Positions 19,124 through 27,365 of a stretch of 64,000 nt of DNA are shown here, one piece after another. Both the position numbers and the translations under genes were made by a program. The notes beneath the pieces are model-generated. The model was given only the letters and a program-made list of their open reading frames with translations. It made no database searches and was not told the DNA's origin. Each line of letters begins with the position of its first letter. The stretch's first letter is position 1. The DNA comes from Filimonas zeae (GTDB taxonomy: Bacteria; Bacteroidota; Bacteroidia; Chitinophagales; Chitinophagaceae), in NCBI RefSeq assembly GCF_014641615.1, contig NZ_BMIB01000002.1, positions 744,001 through 808,000 on the forward strand. Direction: 5' to 3'.

Positions 19124-19606
19124 AAAAAAACAGCAGCACAACTGCCCCATTTTTCCGCACTACTGACACAAAAAAGCGCGCAGCTGTACAAAAAAAGTGG
19201 ATGACTGCTTTTATTAACCGCAGTAACCACCAGAAAAAAAGTACAACTGATTTTTTATGCAGCAGCTGTGCGCAAAAAAGCCGCACAAGCAACAGCAGAA
19301 AAAGCAGCACTGCAAAATAAAAGCGCAGCTGCACGCATTTTTTGCGCACAGCCAACCGGAAAAAAAGAAGTAACCACACAAAAAAATGCATTGCTCTGTT
19401 TTTTCCGGACACTACTGCCGCTTTTGTTTTCAGTAGTGCGGCGCAAAAGCGCAGTAGCCACACAAAAAAGCGCACAGGTGACATATTGTTTAGCAGTACT
19501 GCCATTTTATGCGGCGCCTCTAACCGGAAAAATGGCACAACTGCACTAACAACGGGCAGATGTGCAGCGCTTTTCAGCAGTTGTGCGCTGTTTTACGGCA
19601 CAACAT
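19124..19606. repeat. Degenerate 21-bp tandem array, at least 23 units in exact register
   Basis: Cutting the sequence every 21 bp from 19124 gives 23 units without one indel. Each has a run of A or T at about positions 4-10, the triplet GCA or a one-base variant at 13-15, and mostly CAR/GTA then CTG or GTG at the end (14 of 23 units end in CTG or GTG). The 14-mer ACACAAAAAAGCGC occurs at 19166 and 19460, 14 units apart. AACCGGA recurs 8 units apart (19354, 19522). A central A-run is freely exchanged for a T-run while the flanks keep their strand. A plus-strand heptad reading has stops at 19202-19204 and 19547-19549. Twenty-one bp is two helical turns, so phased A-tracts may curve the DNA. 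Upstream degenerate units may extend it to about 19040. Confidence 0.85.
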
Positions 19607-19640
19607 TTTTTTTCACTATTAAAACCAATGATTATTATTT

Positions 19641-20267
19641 ATGCTATCAGCATACTATCATTTTATACCTAAAGCAGACGCAGACCTGGTGCTATGGGTA
19701 GCCAACTTCAGGCTGAAGATTGCAACGGTAGGCGCACAGATTGAGTTACCTGCCGCCACTATTACAGAAGCAGCAGACACCGCCCAGATAATAGAAGACG
19801 GCTTTGAAAAATCGGCTGTAAAAAAACAGGAGCAGCAGGAAGCCGTTGCGTATAAAAAAGTATTACGCAAACGGGACGTAAAGAAACTGGTGAGCCTGGC
19901 CATTGCCATTAAACGCCACCCGCTGTATACCGAAAACATGGGCCGGGAACTGGGTATTATCGGCACACAGTCAAACGCCGGCCGCAGCCCCTTACGCCCT
20001 ACCTTAAAGCTGAAAACAGAAGTGGGCTATGTAGCCATCAGCTTTAACAAGCAGCGCCAGAAGGGCATTACCATTTACAGCCGACTGAAAGGCAGCCATG
20101 GCTGGGATACCCTGATAAGCGGCACCTCGGTATCGCCGTTTAAAGATGAGCGGCCTTTACAACAGGAAGGCGTGGCCGAAACCAGGGAATACCTGGCGCG
20201 CTACTGGGACAATGCTACAGAAATTGGCCAGGAAAGCGACATTGTGTTTACCCTGTTTGGCGGCTAA
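19641..20267 (+). CDS. Bacteroidota fibronectin-like protein (helical N-domain plus Ig/FnIII-like C-domain), unknown function
   Basis: 208 aa, no signal peptide. Residues about 1-110 are helical (DADLVLWVANFRLKIATV; a KKxEQQEAVAYKKVLRKR linker, then RHPLYTENMGRELGI). Residues about 115-205 look like one beta-sandwich (GYVAISFNKQRQKGITIYSR, SHGWDTLISGTSVSPFKDERPL, AETREYLARY, GQESDIV). This matches a Bacteroidota family in which a short helical bundle precedes a single FnIII-like domain, known to me only as uncharacterised. The ATG lies 35 bp after the 21-bp array, so the array forms its leader; a strong terminator follows its stop. Confidence 0.7.
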   Translation: MLSAYYHFIPKADADLVLWVANFRLKIATVGAQIELPAATITEAADTAQIIEDGFEKSAVKKQEQQEAVAYKKVLRKRDVKKLVSLAIAIKRHPLYTENMGRELGIIGTQSNAGRSPLRPTLKLKTEVGYVAISFNKQRQKGITIYSRLKGSHGWDTLISGTSVSPFKDERPLQQEGVAETREYLARYWDNATEIGQESDIVFTLFGG

Positions 20268-20285
20268 CCAGCCCTCTACACCATC

Positions 20286-20323
20286 ACCGGCAGGCGCACC
20301 TGCCCTGCCGGTTTTCTTTTTCT
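20286..20323 (+). terminator. Rho-independent terminator
   Basis: ACCGGCAGG (20286-20294) pairs with CCTGCCGGT (20304-20312), 9-nt loop, followed by a T-rich tract (TTTTCTTTTTCT). It lies between the FnIII-like gene and the DUF5675 gene, so it may attenuate rather than end transcription of the cassette. Confidence 0.85.
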
Positions 20324-20338
20324 CTTAAACAAAATTGT

Positions 20339-20785
20339 ATGGAACTATTAATTACCCGTACCTACTATAAAAATGGTACGAACGGAACACTTATGCTCAA
20401 CGGCAAGCCCTTTTGCTTTACCATAGAACTGCCTGATAAAAACAACCAGACGAAAATTTCCTGTATACCGGAAGGCAGCTATAAAATAAAAAAACGGAAC
20501 AGTGAAAACCATGGCGACCACCTGCTGATAACAGGCGTACCTAAACGCAGCCATATACTGATACACCCGGCCAACAACGCCATGGCCGAGTTGGAGGGCT
20601 GTATATCGCCCGTAACCACCTTAACCGCGCCGGGTTGTGGCAACCTTTCCAGAGCGCCTTTTGTAAAGCTGTTAAAGATTGTGTACGCCGCACTGGCAAA
20701 AAAGGAAGAGGTATGGCTACGCATTATCAGCCAGCAGGAAACCTTATCTGAAAAACAATTATTAAACGCTAAAAACACACCATGA
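20339..20785 (+). CDS. DUF5675-family protein, possible L,D-transpeptidase/endolysin-like enzyme
   Basis: 148 aa, no signal peptide. It matches the DUF5675 layout: N-terminal beta strands (MELLITRTYYKNGTNGTL; FCFTIELP), IPEGSYKI, and the core SHILIHPANNAMAELEGCI. His76 and Cys88 with HP...GC recall the YkuD L,D-transpeptidase catalytic pair, so a peptidoglycan-active role is plausible but unproven. Its stop overlaps the start of the next gene (ATGA, 20782-20785). Context with two tiny membrane proteins suggests a phage- or tailocin-like lysis cassette. No phage structural genes are in the window. Confidence 0.75.
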   Translation: MELLITRTYYKNGTNGTLMLNGKPFCFTIELPDKNNQTKISCIPEGSYKIKKRNSENHGDHLLITGVPKRSHILIHPANNAMAELEGCISPVTTLTAPGCGNLSRAPFVKLLKIVYAALAKKEEVWLRIISQQETLSEKQLLNAKNTP

Positions 20786-21039
20786 ACCAACTATCCAGTA
20801 TTACGCAAAGAGCGCTGGCCCCAACGCCGGTATTTTTTAAAAAGCTGCGCCTGATAGGCCTGGCGCTGCTAACCATTAGTGCAGCCATAGCAGGTATTAA
20901 AACACCACTACCCGGTATTATTACCCAGGTAGCAGGCTATATAGCCGTTGCAGGTGCCGTACTATCGGCCGTAAGCCAAACCACCGTAGAAGACAAAGTA
21001 AAACAGCTATGGGAGGAGCTGCCCCATGAACAGCAGTGA
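20782..21039 (+). CDS. Small two-helix membrane protein, holin-like
   Basis: 85 aa with two hydrophobic helices (about 24-42 and 47-66) and a charged C-terminus (KVKQLWEELPHEQQ). Size and topology fit holin-like proteins. Starts inside the DUF5675 stop (4-bp overlap) and its own 3' end overlaps the next gene by 14 bp, so the three are translationally coupled. The holin role is inference from topology and context. Confidence 0.65.
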   Translation: MNQLSSITQRALAPTPVFFKKLRLIGLALLTISAAIAGIKTPLPGIITQVAGYIAVAGAVLSAVSQTTVEDKVKQLWEELPHEQQ

Positions 21040-21235
21040 CAAAGGAGTAACCGCCGCCGGCTTTGCCGGCGGCAACCTGCTGAACCTGGTAGCTATTGTA
21101 AATGGTACAGACCTTGCTAAAACAGCTATACTGGCGGTGGTAGGGGCAGTAGTAAGTTTTGTGATAACGATGTTGCTGAAAAAAATTACCGCCTGGCGGA
21201 GAGCAAAGCCACCGCGGCAGCACAGGAAAGTATAG
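21026..21235 (+). CDS. Small membrane protein, last gene of the lysis-like cassette
   Basis: 69 aa. One clear membrane helix (about 32-51, AILAVVGAVVSFVITMLL), a Gly/Ala-rich weaker segment before it and a strongly basic tail (KKITAWRRAKPPRQHRK). Overlaps the preceding gene by 14 bp. It could be a second holin or antiholin; no family recognised. Confidence 0.6.
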   Translation: MNSSDKGVTAAGFAGGNLLNLVAIVNGTDLAKTAILAVVGAVVSFVITMLLKKITAWRRAKPPRQHRKV

Positions 21236-21386
21236 GTATACCCGGGAACTCCTGTGCATTTTATTCAGGCCACGGAAGGTGTGCTATTTTATCTGATCTT
21301 AGCTGAACAGTTATACTGGCAGACAGGTATCGCCCTGTTTGCGGATTTTATTCTTTCCCGGGCCTGATGCGCACGGGATTTTTATA

Positions 21387-21647
21387 TTAAACCTGGCCCA
21401 GCATGAACAAACGTTCATTGAACTGCTGGTTTAATATTCGCGCCTCAGCCTCACTAACCCGCGTATCATTTCTCATTATCAGCTTAGTACTATACCGGGC
21501 TGACAAATTGTGCCTGCTTTCCCCTCTGTAAATGAATGTGGCAGGTGATTCATTAATAACGCGCAGGCAATCTAAAAAATGGCTTCGCTGGCCCGGAGAC
21601 AAAGTTTTTCCATTAAGACACAGCTCAAAGCTGCTGTAGGCCGGCAT
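21387..21647 (-). CDS. Small unknown protein
   Basis: 86 aa, soluble, basic, no signal or membrane segment (TLSPGQRSHFLDCLRVINE; RVSEAEARILNQQFNERLFML). No family recognised. It stands alone between the convergent cassette and the lipase gene, read in the same direction as the lipase. Composition looks protein-like, but the evidence is only an open frame in a gap. Confidence 0.45.
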   Translation of the reverse strand: MPAYSSFELCLNGKTLSPGQRSHFLDCLRVINESPATFIYRGESRHNLSARYSTKLIMRNDTRVSEAEARILNQQFNERLFMLGQV

Positions 21648-21748
21648 TAAAGCATTACAATCACAACTGACAGTGCCCGGAATGCAAACAGGCCACCTCC
21701 CGTTGTTTTATCAAAAGGAGATAGCCTGCTTTATGTGACCATTCAGGA

Positions 21749-24700
21749 TTACCGCTGTATAATCAGATTTTTCCTTACAGTACTTTGATTACTTTGAATT
21801 TCTACTATATAAAATCCGTTGTTTAAGTTACCTACATTCAATTCTTCCCTGCTATTGACGCCTGAGCATTGTATGGTTTTACGCAGATTGCCACTGGCAT
21901 CATATATAACAATGCGTTTAATAAGCAAAGGTTCTGTTACTACACCATTGTCTGCGGTTTTCGTAGCGGAAGAGACCGTGTTATTTTCTGCAGTAATGGT
22001 AATATGATTCTGCGCCGGATTGGGTGATACACCAAATGCACAAGGCTGCAGGTAAATGCGTTGTGAACCGGATACAAAACCGCATTCGTTATCTGTGTTT
22101 AAGGTGGCCCGTAACGTAGAGGAGTTAAGATTAATACACCACGAGGAGGTGGATGGATTGGTGGTGCCACCGCTTGTTTGCAACGTCCATTGGCGGTAGG
22201 TACTGCCAGGTATGGGATTAGCACAGAGCGTAATAGGAAAGCTGCAGGCAGGCCCATATGGCAAAAATGTAACAGGGGTACCACCTACTTTAATTTCTTT
22301 CTCAAATTTTCTGCTGATGCCGCAGGCGTTTGTAATGGTTAACTCCAGCACATCTACCCCGTCAGCCACCTTATTAAGCGTTATGAATGGTGTACCCTGA
22401 CCACCACTGATGGAAAAATAACCGTACTTGCTGCGCCAGCTGATGGTAATTGCGCGGGGCAGATTGGTAGCAGTATACCCACCGGAAGAACATATGTAAT
22501 AGTTACCATTAATAACAGGGGTAAGATTACAGAAACCGGTGGTGTTACAATCGTAATTTGGGTTTAAAGTATTTAGTAGTTTACGGAAAAGGAAGTTAGT
22601 AACCTGCCAGGACATTCCGCCATTGTGATCATTATTTACGTCGGTAATGTTGGACGTAGCCGTAATAGCTGCCTCAAATGGTGAGAGGCCTGCATTGATA
22701 AATGTATTTCCTGTTATGCCAGAAGTATTGGTAATCTGATTATCTACATTAACGTATAAATTGGTGCTGAGGTAGTTGCCCGCAGGGCCGTAATTCTGAT
22801 TCTGCAAGTCTAAAGCGCTTACAGTAGGAATAAAGTTGTGTGCCTTGTGATTAAAATAACTGGCATCACCGGCAAAGCCATTGTTGTCACCGGCATTAAG
22901 TGAGGTTACAAATTGATCTTGTGTATTACCATAGCTGCCAGGCGCATCATCGTAGGAATAAAGATTGCTTATTCTGAAATTCCTTACTTTAATATTAATA
23001 GAAGGCAGCAGGGGGATACCGAATATTCTTCGGATGGTTACCCCGTAAAAGCGATAACGGGCTATATAATCGGTATTATTTTCCGGTAAGGCATAAGCCT
23101 GACTGGAAAAATTAACCAGTAAAAAGGTAACGCCCCCTTCAAATATTTTAGTGCCCGGGCCAAAGGGATCGCCGGGTGTAAACTGCCTGCCATTGCCGGC
23201 GTTTTTGTTACCCGGCACATTATCACCACGCCCAAAAGCCACCCCATAATTATGCGTTTGCTGCGGATAGCCTTTGGCCTTCAATCTCTCCGCAAAAGCG
23301 GTTCTTAACGGATCTATGCTGGTGGTATAAGGAAGAAAGGGGTTGCCGCTTTGTACCGCACGCATATTCAGCATCTGCCGGGCGGCAGGGCTTGAAAAGC
23401 TATTTGACACACCACCCAAATCGCCACCAAACCAGGCCAGGTAGGGCATATCATTCAGCATTTCGGAGAATATATATTGCATCCCCAGTGGTATGTTAGC
23501 GCCCTGGTGCGGCGCATCATAACTTATATAATTTTCTACGTTGTGTTGCAGGCCCCTGTCTTCCATATCTTTCAGACACCATCGTGCAATTAGCCCGCCC
23601 ATGCTATAGCCAATAACGGTGCTTTTGAAGTTGCCCGTTTTATTAGCGTTTACCAGTTCAATTACTTTTTCCAGTTGCTTAGCATTATTTTCGATGTAGG
23701 AAGAGTTATTATTAAAGTCAACAAACACAAAATCGTACCCGTAAGAAAGCATGGTACTTACAAAAGCATTCCTGTTCAGCCGTGCCCGCATAACGGCCGG
23801 GGTTAGTGCTTTTGTAGGATCAAGCCCTTCCACTACAATAACAGGTTTGTCGAAAACATCATCGCAACTGGTTTCTACAAATGCATTGGCCCCACTTATT
23901 CCACCTGTAAAAAAAATCATTTGTTTTGCCGCGATAGCCGTACCAAAGTATTCTGCATCGTTACGATATACGGGAGGTTCCTCTACCTTCCAATTGTATT
24001 TGGGAGTAACAAAAACAGTGGGCCGGCTAAGATGTAACTGGCATTTAGCCGTAAAGGTTTGCGCGCCTGATACCATTTGCGCGGTAACTACTTTACTGCC
24101 AGGGGTTGCATATGAAACATTTACGGTACTACCTGCGGTAATGGTACGGAAGCCGGCACCATCGCCAAAATCAACCGTCATACCAGTAATGCCCCCTGTT
24201 TCCCATAAGTTAGCAGGAAAAGCAAATGCAAGCGGATCGAACGCTTCTATATCGCTGATATAAGGAGCCAGAGCAAATAGCTGGTTGGTATTGTAAGGAG
24301 ACACGGTACGCCCCGGCACATCCAGCAGCCCCACACTGTCTGGCGCTACAGTAAACAGCCCTTCTGTTAATGCCGTACTACGGATGGTATTGTAGTTTTT
24401 AAACAGGGTAATAAAAGGGATCACCTTCGTGTTTTGATAGTAAGTAACTGCCCGTACATACAAAGAATCAGTCAGCTGCAGGCTGGCATTGTTATTTACT
24501 TTACTTAAGCCAAGCAGATTGTGCAGCATTAAAATATAATTGCCACTTTTTATGGTATCCACACTGCTGCCACCACTGTATTGCAGGGATGTAAAGGGGG
24601 CCATAGAGTATTCCAGTAGTAAGCCCGTAGGCACCAGTTGTTTATTGATGCGGAAAGTACTATCCCGCCATCGTTCACGGCTGATGTTAATAGAGTCTTC

Positions 24701-24772
24701 AACAATTATCTGGGCAAAAATAAGTGTGCTTAGCAGCAAGGCTGCCGACAGTAATAGTAATTGTTTTTTCAT
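21749..24772 (-). CDS. T9SS-secreted lipase-like alpha/beta hydrolase
   Basis: 1007 aa. Signal peptide (MKKQLLLLSAALLLSTLIFAQ). The catalytic domain at about 310-520 has PVIVVEGLDP, a nucleophile elbow GYSMGG (Ser about 390) and SYDAPHQGANIPLG, the pattern of PGAP1/lipase-class hydrolases. About 740-910 has Cys-rich Ig/SprB-like repeats. The C-terminal ~94 residues (GVSPNPAQNHITI ... RIVIYDASGNLRKTI ... NGFYIVEIQSNQSTVRKNLII) form a type A T9SS sorting domain, so it is exported to or beyond the cell surface. It probably cleaves esters or lipids. Single gene with a long 5' region. Confidence 0.88.
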   Translation of the reverse strand: MKKQLLLLSAALLLSTLIFAQIIVEDSINISRERWRDSTFRINKQLVPTGLLLEYSMAPFTSLQYSGGSSVDTIKSGNYILMLHNLLGLSKVNNNASLQLTDSLYVRAVTYYQNTKVIPFITLFKNYNTIRSTALTEGLFTVAPDSVGLLDVPGRTVSPYNTNQLFALAPYISDIEAFDPLAFAFPANLWETGGITGMTVDFGDGAGFRTITAGSTVNVSYATPGSKVVTAQMVSGAQTFTAKCQLHLSRPTVFVTPKYNWKVEEPPVYRNDAEYFGTAIAAKQMIFFTGGISGANAFVETSCDDVFDKPVIVVEGLDPTKALTPAVMRARLNRNAFVSTMLSYGYDFVFVDFNNNSSYIENNAKQLEKVIELVNANKTGNFKSTVIGYSMGGLIARWCLKDMEDRGLQHNVENYISYDAPHQGANIPLGMQYIFSEMLNDMPYLAWFGGDLGGVSNSFSSPAARQMLNMRAVQSGNPFLPYTTSIDPLRTAFAERLKAKGYPQQTHNYGVAFGRGDNVPGNKNAGNGRQFTPGDPFGPGTKIFEGGVTFLLVNFSSQAYALPENNTDYIARYRFYGVTIRRIFGIPLLPSINIKVRNFRISNLYSYDDAPGSYGNTQDQFVTSLNAGDNNGFAGDASYFNHKAHNFIPTVSALDLQNQNYGPAGNYLSTNLYVNVDNQITNTSGITGNTFINAGLSPFEAAITATSNITDVNNDHNGGMSWQVTNFLFRKLLNTLNPNYDCNTTGFCNLTPVINGNYYICSSGGYTATNLPRAITISWRSKYGYFSISGGQGTPFITLNKVADGVDVLELTITNACGISRKFEKEIKVGGTPVTFLPYGPACSFPITLCANPIPGSTYRQWTLQTSGGTTNPSTSSWCINLNSSTLRATLNTDNECGFVSGSQRIYLQPCAFGVSPNPAQNHITITAENNTVSSATKTADNGVVTEPLLIKRIVIYDASGNLRKTIQCSGVNSREELNVGNLNNGFYIVEIQSNQSTVRKNLIIQR

Positions 24773-25001
24773 AAGAGATATTTAGGAGATGATTTTGCAT
24801 GGTTGCTGTAAAAAAAGGTATAGCGGGTGTTAGCAGGTGTACTAAAGCTAACAAATAAGTAAAAGCGGAACAAAAGACAGGGGCTGGTGAAACCACCGGA
24901 GGGGGTACCGTTTTTTAACGGATGTGGGACAGTGTAGCCGATCCGGAAAAGCCGGTGTGGCACAGGCAAGATAAAAATGAACCACAATTTTAATTGGCCA
25001 G

Positions 25002-25026
25002 TACTAATATTTTATTCAAATTAGTA
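25002..25026. promoter_or_regulatory. 7-bp inverted repeat upstream of the lipase gene
   Basis: TACTAAT (25002-25008) and ATTAGTA (25020-25026) around an 11-bp AT-rich centre, about 230 bp upstream of the lipase start. It fits an operator by spacing only. Confidence 0.3.
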
Positions 25027-25244
25027 TTAGCAAACGCTTACACCAGCGTTATGAACCAGCCTCATTTACAGGCTGCACTTCTCCAACAGTCCTAAGAAAT
25101 TCCGACCGGCTAACTATTTTGTAGTAACAATAGAATGGGATGTATGATTCCGGCTGCTGCCGTAAGGCATGGCATGTTTATAATACCCATTAATAAATAA
25201 TAAAGCAGTAAACGATTGCAAAGATTTGCCTGAAAAACCAATAC

Positions 25245-25287
25245 AAAGAAGCGTCCGGAAACTTTCCGGGCGCTTTCTTTTACTTTG
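25245..25287. terminator. Strong stem-loop without an adjacent gene
   Basis: AAAGAAGCGTCCGGAAA (25245-25261) folds onto TTTCCGGGCGCTTTCTTT (25263-25280) with one bulge and one G-U, followed by TACTTTG; the opposite strand also ends in a T-rich stretch. It looks like an intrinsic, possibly bidirectional terminator, yet no gene ends here on either strand, so it may close a small RNA. Confidence 0.65.
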
Positions 25288-25338
25288 CGCATTATACCAG
25301 CCGGCATCTTCCTAACGCAGTTTAACCATTTATTCAAT

Positions 25339-25362
25339 AAAATACCTGATACCAGGTATTTT
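25339..25362. promoter_or_regulatory. 24-bp palindromic operator-like element, copy 1
   Basis: AAAATACCTG-N4-CAGGTATTTT with perfect 10-bp arms, 190 bp upstream of the first gene of the CHAT operon. A second copy (one arm mismatch) lies at 40651-40674 between divergent RHS-type genes. ACCTG...CAGGT half sites suit a dimeric regulator; none is encoded next to it. Confidence 0.6.
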
Positions 25363-25551
25363 ACATTTTTTCAGTACGCTCAACTTGCATAAATGAACAG
25401 AGATTAGTAATATTGAGCCGTGAATAACGACTAACGTGCTTAGCATATCTCCCCCGCCTTATTAACATAATATCATTATTTATCATTTAAGAATGCATCT
25501 GTGCAGGAAAAATCTTTTCATGCATTGAATGCGCCTGTAAGAAGCATTTGT

Positions 25552-26994
25552 ATGAAGCATCTATTACATATAGCATTTGCTATTGCTGCCTTATGTGTGT
25601 ACAACAATAGCCAATCTCAAAGCACATCCACCACCGGGCTTAGTATAGTTGAAGTTGATTTCACTAAAAAGAGCACCTCAGTAAAAATCCCTTTTGACAT
25701 TCCATTCACACTAAAAATCATTAATCTTCCCGGCACTGTAAAGCAGGTTTCCGTAGCGGTTTCAGAAAGAAACGGAAACATTATTGTACCGGAAGCTCCT
25801 CAGACATTAAACGGTTTAACATCAATAGAATTTGTGATACCGGGCTGCTCGCCCGCAAAACAATACGACTTTTCAATAAAAGCCTCTGCTCCGGGGCCGC
25901 TAACACCCGCTCAGTTTAGCAGCCTGAAAACAGCACTTACCCGGGAGGCAAACATTTCGGCGGCGTTACAACTGCTGGCAGCACGTGCACAGGCAGAACA
26001 GAAAGCGCGGGCAGCAGGGGGCCCCGTTCCCAGCTATGCCACTATTTTAGCCAACAGCAAAACACAGTTGGTAGCTTATTTTAAAGAAGCTGTAAAGCAA
26101 ATAGACCCCAATTATATCTGGAAGGAAATTGACATTATTCCGCCATTGGAAAACCTATTGCAGTTTTGTAAAAGCCACATAGACCTGATGGATAAGGTAA
26201 CTACCTTACGGGCAGCCCCGCTGGTGACCGGCGATAGCAACGCTGCCCAAATAATTACTGCTCTGAATACATTTACCGCTGATTTGGCAATGAGCAACTG
26301 GAGCCAGATTGAAAAAACGCCAGGTAATGCAGATTATGACAAACTGGTGAATGATGTAAGCAACATTGAAAAGGCATTTCACACGCCTCCAACAGGTGTG
26401 AGCCAGGGCGTTATACGTGGATTAATTAATTATGCTGATGATGCAATTGACGGAAAAACTGCATTTATGGATGCGGTTATCAACAATATTATTTTACCCA
26501 ATGTAGAGTACTTTACGGTAACGCCGGTTTTAATTGAACTGGATTTTGTAACCAATGCGCGGCTGTTTATAACACTGGATGCCGGAATTGCAGGCTATGC
26601 TGCGCGTATAGACAGATATATCAGTTATACCGGATTTAACATTTACTTCAGAGAAGTAAACAAGCAAACACCGCTACGGTATTACACAGGATGGGACCGG
26701 ATTGCCGCCACTACTTCTTTTCTGATAGGGCTAACACTTAGCTCTATAGAAAAGCCCAATGTAAGAAAAGGTTTTATAGGAGATAAGGCGCTGGTAATAG
26801 GGGTTGGCAATAGATTATGGCGGTTTGCGCGGTTTAACGTGGGAGCACTTGTTCATTACCGGTATGACACTTCTCCTGTTTTTAACGCCGACCGTTATCA
26901 CACATCGTTAAGTCCTTTTGTTTCTTTTTCTGTAGACATTGGATTAAAAGAAATTTTCTCCGGAGTGTTCACAGGCATATTTAATAACCAATAA
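25552..26994 (+). CDS. Exported protein with barrel-like C-terminus, first gene of the CHAT operon
   Basis: 480 aa from the ATG at 25552. A GTG at 25501 would put 17 extra residues before a clear signal peptide (MKHLLHIAFAIAALCVYNNSQSQ), so I reject it. About 25-120 looks like an Ig-type beta domain (SVKIPFDIPFTLKIINLPGTVKQVSVAV). About 120-300 is helical. The last ~140 residues alternate polar and aromatic residues in strand-like blocks (RLFITLDAGIAGYAARIDRY; FNVGALVHYRYD; LSPFVSFSVDIGL), like a small outer-membrane barrel. It may anchor the system in the outer membrane or sense outside cues. Twelve bp before the next gene. No family recognised. Confidence 0.75.
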   Translation: MKHLLHIAFAIAALCVYNNSQSQSTSTTGLSIVEVDFTKKSTSVKIPFDIPFTLKIINLPGTVKQVSVAVSERNGNIIVPEAPQTLNGLTSIEFVIPGCSPAKQYDFSIKASAPGPLTPAQFSSLKTALTREANISAALQLLAARAQAEQKARAAGGPVPSYATILANSKTQLVAYFKEAVKQIDPNYIWKEIDIIPPLENLLQFCKSHIDLMDKVTTLRAAPLVTGDSNAAQIITALNTFTADLAMSNWSQIEKTPGNADYDKLVNDVSNIEKAFHTPPTGVSQGVIRGLINYADDAIDGKTAFMDAVINNIILPNVEYFTVTPVLIELDFVTNARLFITLDAGIAGYAARIDRYISYTGFNIYFREVNKQTPLRYYTGWDRIAATTSFLIGLTLSSIEKPNVRKGFIGDKALVIGVGNRLWRFARFNVGALVHYRYDTSPVFNADRYHTSLSPFVSFSVDIGLKEIFSGVFTGIFNNQ

Positions 26995-27005
26995 TTCATT
27001 AAAAT

Positions 27006-27359
27006 ATGGCAATTGATATTTCCAAACTGAAAGCAACCCCTAACACCGTAGCAAACGGTACCATCTCTGTAACAATAAGCTGGATAGCTATAGCGGATGC
27101 TGCGGCAGACAATAATGTAACCCTGGAACTTTATGTAGACCCGGGCTTTCAAATTTATCTGATTGACAAAGGAACAAAAGTAAAATCCATATCATGGAGC
27201 GCGGCTTTTCCCTTCACGTACGGAACACTTCAGAAAACCTTTACCATAAGTATGAATACAGGCGGGCTAAACCTGCCCACCGGATGTAGTATTCGCCTGG
27301 AAGCCACGAGTAAACAGGGATATAAATCGGCATGCAACTCATTTATCATCATTAAGTAA
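27006..27359 (+). CDS. Small Ig-like protein of the CHAT operon
   Basis: 117 aa without an export signal, beta-rich (NGTISVTISWIAIADA, NVTLELYVDPGFQIYLID, TFTISMNTGGLNLPTGCSIRLEATS), like one Ig-fold domain. Sits 11 bp after the barrel-like gene and 6 bp before the lipoprotein gene. It may be a cytoplasmic binding domain for the CHAT protease, or exported by an unrecognised route. No family recognised. Confidence 0.65.
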   Translation: MAIDISKLKATPNTVANGTISVTISWIAIADAAADNNVTLELYVDPGFQIYLIDKGTKVKSISWSAAFPFTYGTLQKTFTISMNTGGLNLPTGCSIRLEATSKQGYKSACNSFIIIK

Positions 27360-27365
27360 TACAGC

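Larger units (their letters stand above)
24773..25551. other. Long divergent intergenic region with several inverted repeats
   Basis: About 780 bp between the lipase gene and the CHAT operon. It holds the inverted repeat at 25002-25026, a strong stem-loop at 25245-25280 and the 24-bp palindromic element at 25339-25362. No credible protein gene; the 25110-25337 minus frame merely reads through the stem-loop. Confidence 0.5.

Noticed and set aside
19119..19538. 139-codon open minus-strand frame (and a 93-codon plus frame) through the 21-bp array
   Set aside because: Any frame through a 21-bp repeat stays open or closed in register. The predicted product is a monotonous Phe/Leu/Trp heptad chain with no leader, and base changes do not favour synonymous sites.
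19124..19606. CRISPR array
   Set aside because: Units are contiguous 21-mers with no spacers and no cas genes nearby.
25110..25337. 75-aa minus-strand frame
   Set aside because: Runs through the strong stem-loop at 25245-25280 and is better explained as structured noncoding DNA.
25501..25551. GTG start for the first CHAT-operon gene
   Set aside because: Would bury the signal peptide behind 17 residues; the ATG at 25552 is in the right place.
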